Origin: Roseimaritima sp.
GTDB lineage: Bacteria; Planctomycetota; Planctomycetia; Pirellulales; Pirellulaceae
Length of the DNA stretch: 19,153 nt
Assembly (NCBI GenBank): GCA_007124075.1
Contig: SLFV01000207.1
Span: 1-19,153 of the forward strand
Direction of reading: 5' to 3'
The notes under the pieces were generated by a model. That model saw only the letters and a list, made by a program, of their open reading frames with translations, did not search any database and was not told where the DNA came from. Below, one piece after another: positions 7,203 to 14,454 of the stretch. Made by a program: the position numbers and the translations under genes. How positions within the stretch are numbered: the first letter of the stretch is position 1; each line of letters opens with the position of its first letter.

Positions 7203-8183
7203 TTAATCCGGTGGATTGGCTGGGCTTTGAATCGGAAACTCCGCATCCAACCAGTCTTTCACCAGCCAGGCATGACGTCGCTGGCGTTCTTCCCATCGAG
7301 AAGCTTCTTCGGGCGTATACTGATAAAATCCGCGGCCATTGGAGATGCCGCGGGCATCCTGTCTGGCCAGTTCGGCCAACGGTTTGGGCAAGGGCTCAGG
7401 CACCGCGCTATCGCCTTGCAAACTCGACGCGACGCGCTGCATCGCAAGCCCATACAGCGCCGGTCCACCGGTCAAATCGATCCAACGAAACGGACCACAC
7501 GATGCGGCCCAAAGGCCAAAGGTGTTGCGCATACTGCGATCGATCGTCTGGACATCCGCCACGCCGGTTTCCACCAAATGCAAAGCTTCGCGGTACATCG
7601 CATAAGCGATCCGGTTCACAATGAATCCCGCAACATCCTTCTGGCAGATCGTCGGGTCCTTCCCCAAGCGTCTCCCCAGTTCTTCCACTCGAAACATTGT
7701 TTCGTCGGAGGTCGAGTCGCCGCGAATCAGTTCCAGAAACCGGGTGGCGTGTGCGGGTTCGGCCCAGTGCATGCCGACAAACCGCTGAGGCTGCTTTCGC
7801 CTCTGCTGGAGAACGCTGATCGGAATCGCCGACGTGTTGCTGGCGATCACCGCATCCGTCGAGACGACCCGTTCGATTGCTTCAAACACCGACTGCTTCA
7901 GTTCCAAATCTTCGTTAACGCTTTCGATCACGAAATTGCAGTCAGCCAGCGGTTCCCACTGTGTGACCTGAACCAGTTTTGACCGCCACTGCACAAGTAC
8001 ACTCTCAGGTGCATCGCCATGCTTGATTAATTCGCCGAGCAATTGTTCGATGATCGGCAACGCCACCGCATGTTCGGCAGCCGTTGGCACAACCGCGACG
8101 ACATCAAACCCTCGCTCTAATAGGCACGCTGTAATGCCGCGGCCCAGCAGTCCAAGCCCGACCACGCCGATCGGTTTTCTCAT
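7203..8183 (-). CDS. 3-hydroxyacyl-CoA dehydrogenase-like NAD enzyme (3-hydroxyacid dehydrogenase)
   Basis: A 326-residue protein with the two-domain fold of 3-hydroxyacyl-CoA dehydrogenase and lambda-crystallin/L-gulonate 3-dehydrogenase. The NAD motif GLGLLG is at 9-14 and SNTSAI at 115-120. The catalytic pair is H139 (VGMHWAEPAH) and E151 exactly 12 residues later, as in the family. KDVAGFIVNRI (182-192) opens the C-terminal helical domain. It is a stand-alone single-domain enzyme, about the size of L-gulonate 3-dehydrogenase rather than of a beta-oxidation multienzyme. Its neighbours (aldolase, dehydratase, sugar-acid transporter) make oxidation of a 3-hydroxy sugar acid more likely than a fatty acid step, but that is inference. 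The ATG overlaps the aldolase TGA by ATGA, indicating translational coupling. Confidence 0.88.
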   Translation of the reverse strand: MRKPIGVVGLGLLGRGITACLLERGFDVVAVVPTAAEHAVALPIIEQLLGELIKHGDAPESVLVQWRSKLVQVTQWEPLADCNFVIESVNEDLELKQSVFEAIERVVSTDAVIASNTSAIPISVLQQRRKQPQRFVGMHWAEPAHATRFLELIRGDSTSDETMFRVEELGRRLGKDPTICQKDVAGFIVNRIAYAMYREALHLVETGVADVQTIDRSMRNTFGLWAASCGPFRWIDLTGGPALYGLAMQRVASSLQGDSAVPEPLPKPLAELARQDARGISNGRGFYQYTPEEASRWEERQRRHAWLVKDWLDAEFPIQSPANPPD

Positions 8184-9001
8184 GAAGACTCCAGCTTTGC
8201 CGCTTCGGCAGCCAGACGGTTATCAAATGTAAAGCCGAGCGCGGCGAAACTTGTTTGAATTTGCTCCATCCCTTGTTTCACCATAATTAGATCGCAGCCG
8301 TGACAGACAAACGTTGCCCCCAGGTCCAACAGCATCTGAGTGTGGTCAGGACTGCCGCTGACCGTACCCCACCATTTGCCAGCATTTTTCGCAGCCTTGG
8401 CGACACGGCGATAGGCATCGCGGATCATCGGGTGATCAAACTGAAAGGGGATTCCCGCAGACACGCTCAGGTCGCCAGGTCCAAGCATCAGCACATCAAT
8501 GCCCGGTACATCTGCGATCGCCGCAGCCTGATCGAGTGCCGTGGGCGTTTCCAGTTGCGCTATCAACAACGTATGTTCGTTCGCCGCCTCCAGGTAGGGG
8601 GCCATCGGGATCGTGCAATACGGATTGTCGCCGTTGGCACCGTCGACGCCGCGTTGTCCCTGCGGGGCAAATTTCGCCCAACGGACCAGCGTTTCCGCCT
8701 CGTCTGCAGACTCGCAACGCGGATACATGATCCCCTGTGCGCCGGCTTCCAGCAGCCTTCCCATCCGCATGAACTCGCCCTTGGCCGGACGCGCGATGAT
8801 GTCCGAGACGCCGACGCGAGCGGCTCGCATCAGATTCGAAGCCGTTTCGTCGCTGGTCGAGTGATGCTCCAAATCAAGCCAAATCGCATCAAACCCCAGC
8901 AAGCTGACAAGCTCATAAACACTGGGGTCGATGAAGTGGCAGCTGGTGATTAGCACAGGCTCACCACGCGTCAATTTCGCTTTCACTCCGCTCAGTCGCA
9001 T
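8180..9001 (-). CDS. HpcH/HpaI-family 2-keto-3-deoxy acid aldolase
   Basis: A 273-residue class II (metal-dependent) pyruvate aldolase of the HpcH/HpaI/GarL family, which splits 2-keto-3-deoxy or 4-hydroxy-2-keto acids into pyruvate and an aldehyde. Visible active-site blocks are E45-H46-H47 in WLDLEHH, R71 in ARPAKGEF, Q149 and E151 in IAQLETPTALDQ, and D177 in MLGPGDLS; the spacing matches HpcH closely. I chose the ATG at 9001 because AGGAG lies seven bases upstream; a TTG at 9007 would sit almost on that site. It is the first gene of a three-gene minus-strand operon with the dehydrogenase (ATGA overlap) and the amidohydrolase-aminotransferase fusion. The exact sugar acid is unknown. Confidence 0.9.
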   Translation of the reverse strand: MRLSGVKAKLTRGEPVLITSCHFIDPSVYELVSLLGFDAIWLDLEHHSTSDETASNLMRAARVGVSDIIARPAKGEFMRMGRLLEAGAQGIMYPRCESADEAETLVRWAKFAPQGQRGVDGANGDNPYCTIPMAPYLEAANEHTLLIAQLETPTALDQAAAIADVPGIDVLMLGPGDLSVSAGIPFQFDHPMIRDAYRRVAKAAKNAGKWWGTVSGSPDHTQMLLDLGATFVCHGCDLIMVKQGMEQIQTSFAALGFTFDNRLAAEAAKLESS

Positions 9002-9107
9002 GGGCAATCTCCTGGTGCGAGCCGTCTACGGCAGCCAACGTTAATCTGCAGGGAAGAAGGTTAGCAACCTGTTGGAAAATGGGGGCTGACCGTTTTTCAG
9101 CAGGCAG

Positions 9108-9125
9108 TTAGTCATTCTGGACTAA
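9108..9125. promoter_or_regulatory. Inverted repeat in the divergent promoter region, operator candidate
   Basis: TTAGTC (9108-9113) and GACTAA (9120-9125) are perfect complements with a 6-base spacer. A smaller palindrome, ACTTAAGT, follows at 9133-9140. They lie between the aldolase operon (minus) and the dioxygenase gene (plus), about 107 and 132 bases from the two starts. A shared regulator, perhaps the nearby GntR protein, could bind here. Confidence 0.4.
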
Positions 9126-9209
9126 AAACACTACTTAAGTCAGGCATGGCATTAGGATGTCATCGGTAAAATTGCCAGCATTCGACGGGGTTTGTCACCA
9201 ACGACCGAA

Positions 9210-9215
9210 TATAAT
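9210..9215 (+). promoter_or_regulatory. TATAAT, possible -10 element of the dioxygenase gene
   Basis: A perfect TATAAT lies 42 bases before the ATG at 9257. No good TTGACA-like box is found 16-18 bases upstream, so the -35 part is weak or activator-dependent. Confidence 0.3.
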
Positions 9216-9256
9216 GCCATTTTTTAGCTTGAAGCATCCTCCTCAGGAAGCCCGCC

Positions 9257-10030
9257 ATGCCCTTGGAAATCGAAAAAAAAGCGTTCGAGCAACACGGGTT
9301 CGTGATCGTCCGCCAACTGCTGTCTTCCGCGGATTTCGTTCTACTGCAGCGGAACCTTGACCGCTATATCGAAGATGTCGTGCCGGGGCTTGGTGACGGC
9401 GACGCGTTCTACCAGGATCCCGGGCGGCCTGAGACGCTGAAGCAACTGCACCGCATGGACTGTGACGATTTCTTTCGCAAAACCATGCAGCATCCTCGCT
9501 GGACAGCCCTGGCCGAGGCTCTGGTTGGCGAATCGGTAGTGGCCCAACCGCCGGAGTGGTTTAACAAACCGCCCAGCACGAACCACGTCACGCCCCCGCA
9601 TCAGGACAATTATTATTTTTGCTTCGTGCCAGCCAACGTGGTCACCATCTGGTTAGCGTTGGACCAGGTTGATACTGAAAACGGTTGCCTGCGGTACGTC
9701 GATGGTTCGCACCGGCGAGGGTTTCGGCCTCATGGCAATTCAAATATTCTTGGCTTTTCGCAGGGAATCATCGATTACACGCACAACGACTTCACTCGCG
9801 AAATCGCCATCCAACTGCAACCGGGCGATGCGGTTGCGCATCATGGCATGACGATCCACCGGGCGGATGCCAATCTGTCCGCCACGAGGCACCGACGTTC
9901 TTTCGCGATGGTCTTTCGCGGCGTTTCGTGTACCCGTGATGAAGCGGCACTTGAACGCTACCTCGCTGCGGCACGGGCGCAGCACCAACTGACCGGTCTG
10001 GATGTGTGCGGGGCCGAAAGGATCGGATGA
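9257..10030 (+). CDS. Phytanoyl-CoA dioxygenase (PhyH) family enzyme
   Basis: A 257-residue Fe(II)/2-oxoglutarate-dependent oxygenase. The iron triad is visible: H115 and D117 in PPHQDNYYF, and H201 in GMTIHRADAN. Arginines at 211-214 (ATRHRRSF) fit the 2-oxoglutarate site. GCLRYVDGSHRRG (143-155) is a typical PhyH block. AGGAAG lies six bases before the ATG. Bacterial PhyH proteins hydroxylate many small molecules and rarely phytanoyl-CoA, so the name says little about substrate. The gene is divergent from the aldolase operon, and its last 73 bases are also the 3' end of the regulator gene on the opposite strand. It probably belongs to the same catabolic set, perhaps by oxidative opening or deprotection of the substrate (inference). 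Confidence 0.88.
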   Translation: MPLEIEKKAFEQHGFVIVRQLLSSADFVLLQRNLDRYIEDVVPGLGDGDAFYQDPGRPETLKQLHRMDCDDFFRKTMQHPRWTALAEALVGESVVAQPPEWFNKPPSTNHVTPPHQDNYYFCFVPANVVTIWLALDQVDTENGCLRYVDGSHRRGFRPHGNSNILGFSQGIIDYTHNDFTREIAIQLQPGDAVAHHGMTIHRADANLSATRHRRSFAMVFRGVSCTRDEAALERYLAAARAQHQLTGLDVCGAERIG

Positions 10031-10848
10031 TTGTCACGAATGTGATGCGACAGCGCCCTTCTGGCTACAGGCCAGTTATTGTCCAGCAGCGCTGCGAGGA
10101 TCTCACGGTGCTGACGAATGGTCTCCAGTGCGACCTCCGGTTCTTGGTCTTCCCATACGAAGAGTAGGCGATAGTATCGACCTTGACGTTCGAAGAAGTC
10201 CTGAATGTAGTGATTGCCCGCGTTGGTGATGATGTATTCATGTAAGGACTCATCAACGTGCGCCTGGTCGTCTGCTGAGGTTGGCAAGTGATTCGCATCC
10301 AACATCCGCTGCAAGTCGCTGGCAACAAATTTGGACCGGCCCAATTCAAGCGCCTTCAGCTCTAGTGCCTCGCGAACTTCGATGAAAGCCTGCAGGTCAT
10401 CCTGTCGAAATGGTCGCAGTCGCCATCCACGACGCGGCACATGATCCAGGACCCCTTCTCCCGCCAGTCGCTGCAGGATACTGCGAATCGTGGATCGGCT
10501 GATACCATACTTCTCCGCCGTCGCTTCCTCTCGCAGAAAAATCGCTTCTCCCCGTAGCGAAAGTTTGATCAAGTCGCCGGAGATGAACGCAAAGTGGTCT
10601 GGCGGTAACTCCGGGGGCTGGATCGGTTCACTGGCATCCCCTTTAGGTTGCGGCACCGCGATCAGCCGGCGATTCGGTCCTTTGACCACGAGTCCCTCAT
10701 TGATCAGTTCGGCAATCGCGGTCCGCACCGGCGAGAAGCTGACCTTGTAGTGCTCCGAAAGGCTATCGATCGTTAGGGGCGCGGGAAGTTCTTGCCCGGA
10801 TCGCAGTCGGGCCGAGAGGTCGTCTTTAATGAAGTTCGCGATCTGCAT
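9958..10848 (-). CDS. GntR-family regulator with two winged-helix domains and FCD domain
   Basis: Numbering from a TTG at 10899 (313 residues), the protein has two DNA-binding-like units. The first is at 15-83 ([20 protein letters not shown], then NEGLV). The second is at 101-165 ([20 protein letters not shown], then EGVL and PRRGWRL). An all-helical FCD ligand domain follows at about 168-292, with plausible metal ligands D216, H220, H264 and H286. FadR-subfamily proteins normally have one winged helix and about 230-250 residues, so the double head is unusual. I prefer the ATG at 10848 (296 residues), which leaves the 32-bp palindrome outside the gene; neither start has a good ribosome site. 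FCD ligands are often small organic acids. It probably controls the flanking dehydratase and aldolase units, and itself. The last 73 bases overlap the dioxygenase gene on the other strand. Confidence 0.85.
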   Translation of the reverse strand: MQIANFIKDDLSARLRSGQELPAPLTIDSLSEHYKVSFSPVRTAIAELINEGLVVKGPNRRLIAVPQPKGDASEPIQPPELPPDHFAFISGDLIKLSLRGEAIFLREEATAEKYGISRSTIRSILQRLAGEGVLDHVPRRGWRLRPFRQDDLQAFIEVREALELKALELGRSKFVASDLQRMLDANHLPTSADDQAHVDESLHEYIITNAGNHYIQDFFERQGRYYRLLFVWEDQEPEVALETIRQHREILAALLDNNWPVARRALSHHIRDNHPILSAPHTSRPVSWCCARAAAR

Positions 10849-10856
10849 CCTCGGAG

Positions 10857-10888
10857 GATACTTGCTTCTGTTGACAAAAGCAAGTATC
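10857..10888. promoter_or_regulatory. Near-perfect 32-bp palindrome, likely regulator operator
   Basis: The arms GATACTTGCTT (10857-10867) and AAGCAAGTATC (10878-10888) are perfect complements. The centre adds TGT/ACA, leaving one mismatched pair and a TG at the axis. A TTGACA-like sequence (10871-10876) lies in the centre. The site falls between the regulator ATG (10848, minus) and the dehydratase ATG (10939, plus), the usual place for a GntR autoregulatory and target operator. Confidence 0.65.
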
Positions 10889-10938
10889 TTCTCCGGCAAC
10901 AGCGCTTTTTCAATGGGGGCCCCGGAGAACCGTTATTG

Positions 10939-12117
10939 ATGAAAATTACGGCGATCAAGACGCTCGTCTGTCACGCCCGGATGCGCAACTGGGTGTTCGT
11001 GAAGGTCATCACCGATCAACCGGGGCTATTCGGTTGGGGCGAAGCTACGTTGGAATGGCACACGCGCGGCGTTTTGGGGGCGATTGAGGATTTGTCGCAA
11101 CTGCTGATGGGCGAGGACCCGACCCGCATCGAGCATCTGTGGCAGATGATGTGGCGGCAGCACTTCTGGCATGGCCAGGGAGTCGTTCGTTCGACGGCCA
11201 TTGCGGGAATCGACATCGCGCTGTGGGATATTGCCGGGAAACTGCACGGGGTCCCATGTCACAAGCTATGGGGCGGGCCGGTCCGCGATTTCATCCGCCT
11301 GTATTGTCATTTGGGGGGTGGGTCGATGGAAAGTTTTTACGAGACACCGGTGGATAACGCCAAGCGGTTTGCCCATTTGGCTCAGCAGGCAGTCGCGGAG
11401 GGTTTCACCGCGTTCAAATCGATGGCAGTTCCACCCACGATGCCGATAGAAGGTCTGAAGCCGATTAAGGCGGCGGGCGCTTGTGTCAGTGCGATGCGCG
11501 AAGCGGTTGGCGATGCCATCGACATCATGGTCGATTGCCATGCTCGTCCGTCGCCCGCGATGGGAATGCAGTTTGCCAAGGCCCTGGATCCTTACGGGCT
11601 TTATTTCCTGGAAGAGCCATGTTGGCCGGAGAGCATCGAAGGCCTGGCCGCCATCAACGCGGCGGTGGCGACTCCGATCGCCACTGGCGAACGAATCACG
11701 AACTTGGCCGCGTTCCGCGATCTCTTCGCTGTCCGCGGCTGCGAGATCTGTCAGTTGGATATCACCCATTGCGGTGGCTTTACCGAGGCTCGGCGTGTGG
11801 CGGCCCTGGCGGATGCCTACCGCATCGCACTGGCCCCGCACAATCCGCAGGGCCCGGTCAGTACAGCCGCCTCGGTCGAATTCGGGTTTTCGCAGCCCAG
11901 CTACATCATTTGCGAATCGGTCCATAACGACGTCCCCTGGCGGCAGGATGTTGTGCAGGAAGGATTCCAAATCGACAAAGCCACACGCACCGTCACGCCC
12001 AACACGCAGCCCGGCTTGGGGATCACCATCAACGAAGACGAGGTCCGCAAGCATCCGTTCCAGCAGGAAGTGTTACAACGTGTCTTCTATCGTGACGGCA
12101 GTGTTGGCGATTGGTAA
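10939..12117 (+). CDS. Enolase-superfamily sugar-acid dehydratase (D-galactonate dehydratase-like)
   Basis: A 392-residue mandelate racemase/muconate-lactonizing-type enzyme, closest in style to D-galactonate dehydratase and related aldonate dehydratases. The capping domain opens with MKITAIKT and FGWGEAT. The barrel shows metal ligands D199 (VDCHAR), E225 (FLEEPCWPE) and E251 (ATGERIT), with likely acid/base residues H201 and H301 (APHNPQGP). H201 two residues after the first aspartate is the DgoD-type arrangement. Such enzymes remove water from an aldonate to give a 2-keto-3-deoxy acid. The ATG at 10939 was chosen because the family begins exactly here; GGAG lies 11 bases upstream, slightly far. 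It is first in a plus-strand run with lyase, transporter and ceramidase-like genes, and divergent from the regulator. The exact sugar acid is not certain. Confidence 0.88.
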   Translation: MKITAIKTLVCHARMRNWVFVKVITDQPGLFGWGEATLEWHTRGVLGAIEDLSQLLMGEDPTRIEHLWQMMWRQHFWHGQGVVRSTAIAGIDIALWDIAGKLHGVPCHKLWGGPVRDFIRLYCHLGGGSMESFYETPVDNAKRFAHLAQQAVAEGFTAFKSMAVPPTMPIEGLKPIKAAGACVSAMREAVGDAIDIMVDCHARPSPAMGMQFAKALDPYGLYFLEEPCWPESIEGLAAINAAVATPIATGERITNLAAFRDLFAVRGCEICQLDITHCGGFTEARRVAALADAYRIALAPHNPQGPVSTAASVEFGFSQPSYIICESVHNDVPWRQDVVQEGFQIDKATRTVTPNTQPGLGITINEDEVRKHPFQQEVLQRVFYRDGSVGDW

Positions 12118-12222
12118 CCTACGGTCACCTCCGAAGGCTGGGTTTACCGTCACTCAGAGGCGGAAATCTCCCATCGGAGACACACATAGCAATGAGAACC
12201 CTGACAGGGCCGATTCACCACC

Positions 12223-13146
12223 ATGCCATCATCCAGCTTATTACACGGCGTTCTTCCCGTCCTGCACACTCCGCTGCATGCAGGGGGTTCGATCGATCTG
12301 CCGACGCTAGAGCGCGAGATCGACTGGGTTTTTCAGACGGGTGCCGATGGTGTGGTCATCGCGATGGTCAGCGAGATCCTGCGGTTGGGCTATCACGGTC
12401 GAAAAGAGTTGGCCACGCACGTATGTCAGGCCGTTAGAGATCGCGGATTCACGGTGATTAGTGTCGGTGCCGAGAGCATTCGCGAGGCGCTGGACTTCGC
12501 CCTTCATGCCGAAGGGCTTGGGGCGAGTGCGGTGATGGCGATTCCGCCGGTGTCGATTTCACTTGGAGGGGCGCAAACCACCGAGTACTTCGCGGCGATC
12601 GCCCACGGGATCTCAATTCCGCTGGTGGTGCAGGATGCTTCAAGTTACGTCGGCGCGGCGATAGACGTGAACGTGTATCTGCGACTGCTGGAAGAATTCG
12701 GCGAACAGAGGATCTTCTTCAAACCCGAGGCCAGTCCGCTGGGGCCGAACCTATCGAAGCTGCGTGACGCCAGCGGTGGCAAGGCTCGCATCTTTGAAGG
12801 ATCAGGCGGGATCAACCTTGTCGACTGTTATCGTCGTGGGATTGTGGGCACCATGCCGGGCACCGATTTGCTGGATGGGATCATCGCCCTGTGGCACGCA
12901 TTGCAGGCGGGGGATGAAGAACGAATTTACCAATTGTCGCTTCCTATCTGCGGCCTTACCGCGCTGCAGCTTCAGGCGGGGCTGGATGGTTTCCTGGCCA
13001 TTGAAAAGTATTTACTGAGGCAGCGCGGGCTATTCCGTAACACGCTGCAAGTCCAGCCCTGTGGCTGGCAGCTCGATCCGGAGACGCGTGCCGAAGTCGA
13101 TCGGCTTTATGCATTGCTCCAGCGGAATCTCGCCACCAATCCATAG
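12223..13146 (+). CDS. DapA/NAL-superfamily lyase (2-keto-3-deoxy acid aldolase-like)
   Basis: A 307-residue TIM-barrel protein of the dihydrodipicolinate synthase/N-acetylneuraminate lyase superfamily. The Schiff-base lysine is K167 in [10 protein letters not shown]. Two classic features are changed: the GTTGE loop reads AMVSE (47-51), and the strand that normally carries the catalytic tyrosine (YNVP) reads [10 protein letters not shown], giving Q137-D138. Such QD-type members occur among poorly studied KDG-aldolase-like proteins, so this is probably an aldolase or lyase acting on the dehydratase product rather than a lysine-biosynthesis enzyme. It follows the dehydratase after 105 bases and precedes the transporter by 9 bases. 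No good Shine-Dalgarno is visible before its ATG. Confidence 0.85.
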   Translation: MPSSSLLHGVLPVLHTPLHAGGSIDLPTLEREIDWVFQTGADGVVIAMVSEILRLGYHGRKELATHVCQAVRDRGFTVISVGAESIREALDFALHAEGLGASAVMAIPPVSISLGGAQTTEYFAAIAHGISIPLVVQDASSYVGAAIDVNVYLRLLEEFGEQRIFFKPEASPLGPNLSKLRDASGGKARIFEGSGGINLVDCYRRGIVGTMPGTDLLDGIIALWHALQAGDEERIYQLSLPICGLTALQLQAGLDGFLAIEKYLLRQRGLFRNTLQVQPCGWQLDPETRAEVDRLYALLQRNLATNP

Positions 13147-13155
13147 GGGCCCTGC

Positions 13156-14454
13156 ATGTCCAGTACCTCCACGGTTGAGACCGCAGAGAGTGACGTCTAC
13201 GACAGTCGCTATCAGGTACTGACATTTTTGTGCATTTCAGCAGCGATAGCGTACCTTCAGCGGGCCGCGCTCAGTGTGCCTGCGGCGGAAATCTCCGGTG
13301 ACTTGAAGTTGACGAATCTTGCCCGAGACATGGGGTGGGTTCAATCGGCCTGGTACTTTTCCTACGGATTGATGCAGATTCCCAGTGGTTGGTTGGCGGA
13401 CCGATTGGGAAGCCGTCGCGCTTTGCCGATTTTCTTCGTCGCATGGTCATTGGCTACGCTGCTGACGGGTTTTGCGACCGATTTCTGGTCGCTCCTGGTG
13501 ATGTGGAGTGTCATGGGGGCTGCTCAGGCTGGTGCGTTTCCTTGTGCGGCCAAGGCGCTCGGCCGGATCTTTCCAGAGGCCGAACGGGCGCGGGCCACCG
13601 GCATGTTGGCCTGCGGGATGACGCTCGGTGGCGCGATCGCTCCGGTTCTGACCGCGACTTTCCTGCAATCCCTCACACCGTGGTCCGAATCGTTGCACAT
13701 TGACCGCTGGCGACTGTTGTTGGGGGCGTATGCGTTACCAGGGATCCTCTGGACGGTGGCCTTTCTCCAGATGATCTCGCCTCGAAAACTTCCCGCAACA
13801 GATATCACGGCCATCATTGGGGCTCCGGTCGACTGGTCTCGCATGCTGTGCAGTTGGCCGCTGGCGCTACTCTGCGGGCAGCAGTTCTTTCGCGCCGCTG
13901 GCATGGTCTTTTTCTTGACTTGGTTTCCAACGTTCCTACTGAAAACTCGCGATGTGACGCTTATGGGGTCGGGCGTTCTCACCACGGTCGCGGGCATCGG
14001 TGGTGTCGTCGGCAGCCTGACCGGTGGTTTCTTCTCCGACTGGCTGTTGAAGCGAACCGGCAATCAACGGCTCAGCCGACAAGGGATCGCCGTTGTGGGG
14101 ATGGGCCTTTGTTCACTGCTGATCGTTGCTTCGTACTTCGTGCATGATGTCAATCACAGCATCGGTCTGATTACGCTGGGCGCGTTCTGCGCCACGTTTG
14201 GGGGTGTCAGCGGTTACACCGTGGCCATCAGTTTTGGCGGGCGGCATGTCGCGACCGTGTTCAGCACGATGAACATGTGCGGCAACATGGGAGCCGCTCT
14301 CTTTCCCTTGACGGCAGGCTGGCTCGTCGCTCAAACAGGGAACTGGAATCTGATTCTATTTCTTTTTGCTGGCGTCATGGCGATTGATGCCCTGTGCTGG
14401 GCGCTTCTTAATCCACAAGGCACACTCTTCGAGGACGAACATGAAAGTCATTAG
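13156..14454 (+). CDS. MFS transporter, anion:cation symporter (sugar-acid) type
   Basis: A 432-residue, probably 12-helix major facilitator protein. Helix 2 and the following loop read WVQSAWYFSYGLMQIPSGW then LADRLGSRR (about 61-88), the motif-A region typical of the anion:cation symporter group that includes glucarate, galactonate and hexuronate permeases. A central cytoplasmic loop lies near ISPRKLPATDIT (about 213-224). GGGG six bases before the ATG may serve as ribosome site. It starts 9 bases after the lyase and overlaps the next gene by 14 bases, so the three are surely one operon. It likely brings the acidic substrate of the cluster across the inner membrane. Direction and family are firm, substrate inferred. 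Confidence 0.9.
   Translation: MSSTSTVETAESDVYDSRYQVLTFLCISAAIAYLQRAALSVPAAEISGDLKLTNLARDMGWVQSAWYFSYGLMQIPSGWLADRLGSRRALPIFFVAWSLATLLTGFATDFWSLLVMWSVMGAAQAGAFPCAAKALGRIFPEAERARATGMLACGMTLGGAIAPVLTATFLQSLTPWSESLHIDRWRLLLGAYALPGILWTVAFLQMISPRKLPATDITAIIGAPVDWSRMLCSWPLALLCGQQFFRAAGMVFFLTWFPTFLLKTRDVTLMGSGVLTTVAGIGGVVGSLTGGFFSDWLLKRTGNQRLSRQGIAVVGMGLCSLLIVASYFVHDVNHSIGLITLGAFCATFGGVSGYTVAISFGGRHVATVFSTMNMCGNMGAALFPLTAGWLVAQTGNWNLILFLFAGVMAIDALCWALLNPQGTLFEDEHESH

Noticed and set aside
7227..7982. A 251-codon plus-strand frame
   Set aside because: It is fully antisense to the dehydrogenase, which has clear family motifs; the plus frame is rich in R, H and P and has none.
8300..8953. A 217-codon plus-strand frame
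   Set aside because: It is the opposite strand of the HpcH/HpaI aldolase with no motif of its own.
11266..12054. A 262-codon minus-strand frame
   Set aside because: It mirrors the dehydratase gene; the length follows from codon bias on the real strand.
12121..12179. Short inverted repeats ACGGT/ACCGT and CTCCGA/TCGGAG in the dehydratase-lyase gap
   Set aside because: Arms of five or six bases over 20-40 base loops are expected by chance; not enough for a terminator or attenuator call.
11483..12310. A 275-codon plus-strand frame spanning the dehydratase-lyase junction
   Set aside because: It is out of frame with two well-supported genes and rich in S, R and P with no domain.
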